Below are positions 63,886-64,000 of a stretch of 64,000 nucleotides of DNA, in pieces. Source of the DNA: an uncultured Clostridia bacterium (GTDB lineage: Bacteria > Bacillota > Clostridia > TANB77 > CAG-508); NCBI GenBank assembly GCA_928721915.1, contig CAKMVZ010000003.1:124001-188000 (forward strand), given 5' to 3'. How positions within the stretch are numbered: position 1 is the stretch's first letter; the number at the start of each line of letters is the position of its first letter. Below the pieces are notes generated by a model that saw nothing but the letters and a program-made list of their open reading frames with translations, was not told the origin of the DNA and made no database searches. Both the position numbers and the translations under genes were made by a program.

Positions 63886-64000
63886 TTAATTTTCTAACTG
63901 CTTTATCATCCAAAGTTTTTTACTATATGAACTTAGGTACTCATCCATTAATGTATTTGTTATATAGATTTTTTCTTCTTCGGCATGTTCTTTTATTTCT
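63886..64000 (-). CDS. Partial CDS, C-terminal end of an unknown protein
   Basis: 38 codons enter from the right edge and stop at TAA 63888-63886: EIKEHAEEEKIYITNTLMDE and then ending KKLWMIKQLEN. A terminator follows at once. Too little is visible for a family. Confidence 0.6.
   Translation of the reverse strand, partial: EIKEHAEEEKIYITNTLMDEYLSSYSKKLWMIKQLEN

Noticed and set aside
1..64000. Ribosomal RNA genes or a prophage
   Set aside because: No rRNA-like conserved stretches and no capsid, terminase, portal or tail genes were found.

Overview
The window is very AT-rich DNA from a low-GC member of the Bacillota, most likely an anaerobic, spore-forming Clostridia. Supporting signs are AGGAGG ribosome sites, AGA-dominated arginine usage, a dipicolinate synthase B subunit gene, a YuiD-type divergent PAP2 gene, BceAB/BceRS-type modules and Clostridia-type conjugative-element genes. 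Almost everything is on the minus strand. The exceptions are a XerC/D recombinase, dpaB, a tRNA-Leu and a candidate small RNA.

Layout. (1) 1-6.3 kb: accessory genes (two CPBP proteases, a membrane-anchored HTH regulator, an SRPBCC protein), an IS110-family element with a structured leader, and a frameshifted nuclease-like gene. (2) 6.3-24.7 kb: a block typical of integrative or plasmid-like elements. It has a giant ArdC/methylase/SNF2 helicase protein, a GNAT protein, a thioester/Cna-B wall adhesin, ParB, ParA and small genes, ending in a 1.1 kb AT-rich non-coding region that could hold an origin or centromere. No relaxase or type IV secretion gene is visible. (3) 24.9-26.3 kb: an AbiEi/AbiEii abortive-infection toxin-antitoxin pair with a clear operator-promoter. 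(4) 26.5-42 kb: an envelope-stress and drug-export island with five ABC systems, a BceRS two-component system, a YtrA-type GntR regulator and a decayed BceB remnant. (5) 42.1-44.9 kb: a cadmium/zinc resistance operon (cadC, a heavy-metal-binding protein and a P1B ATPase). (6) 45-59.7 kb: mixed chromosomal genes plus two more GC-rich patches that look imported. (7) 59.8-64 kb: tRNA-Leu(UAA), an orphan antitoxin and a lantibiotic-immunity-like two-component/ABC operon.

The most striking observation is that six separate genes between 43.8 and 56.5 kb (cadC, cadA, a Ca2+/Na+ antiporter, a polysaccharide deacetylase, dpaB and a PAP2-like gene) are each broken by the same event. One extra C stands directly before a glycine codon GGA or GGT, so the zero frame meets the arginine codon CGG. 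Skipping one base there restores a full-length, family-like protein in every case. By eye, CGG is otherwise essentially absent as a zero-frame codon from the native genes (about 18,000 codons). It is used as ordinary arginine only in genes that look imported. This fits CGG being an unassigned or starved codon where ribosomes shift +1. Systematic sequencing error remains the main alternative.
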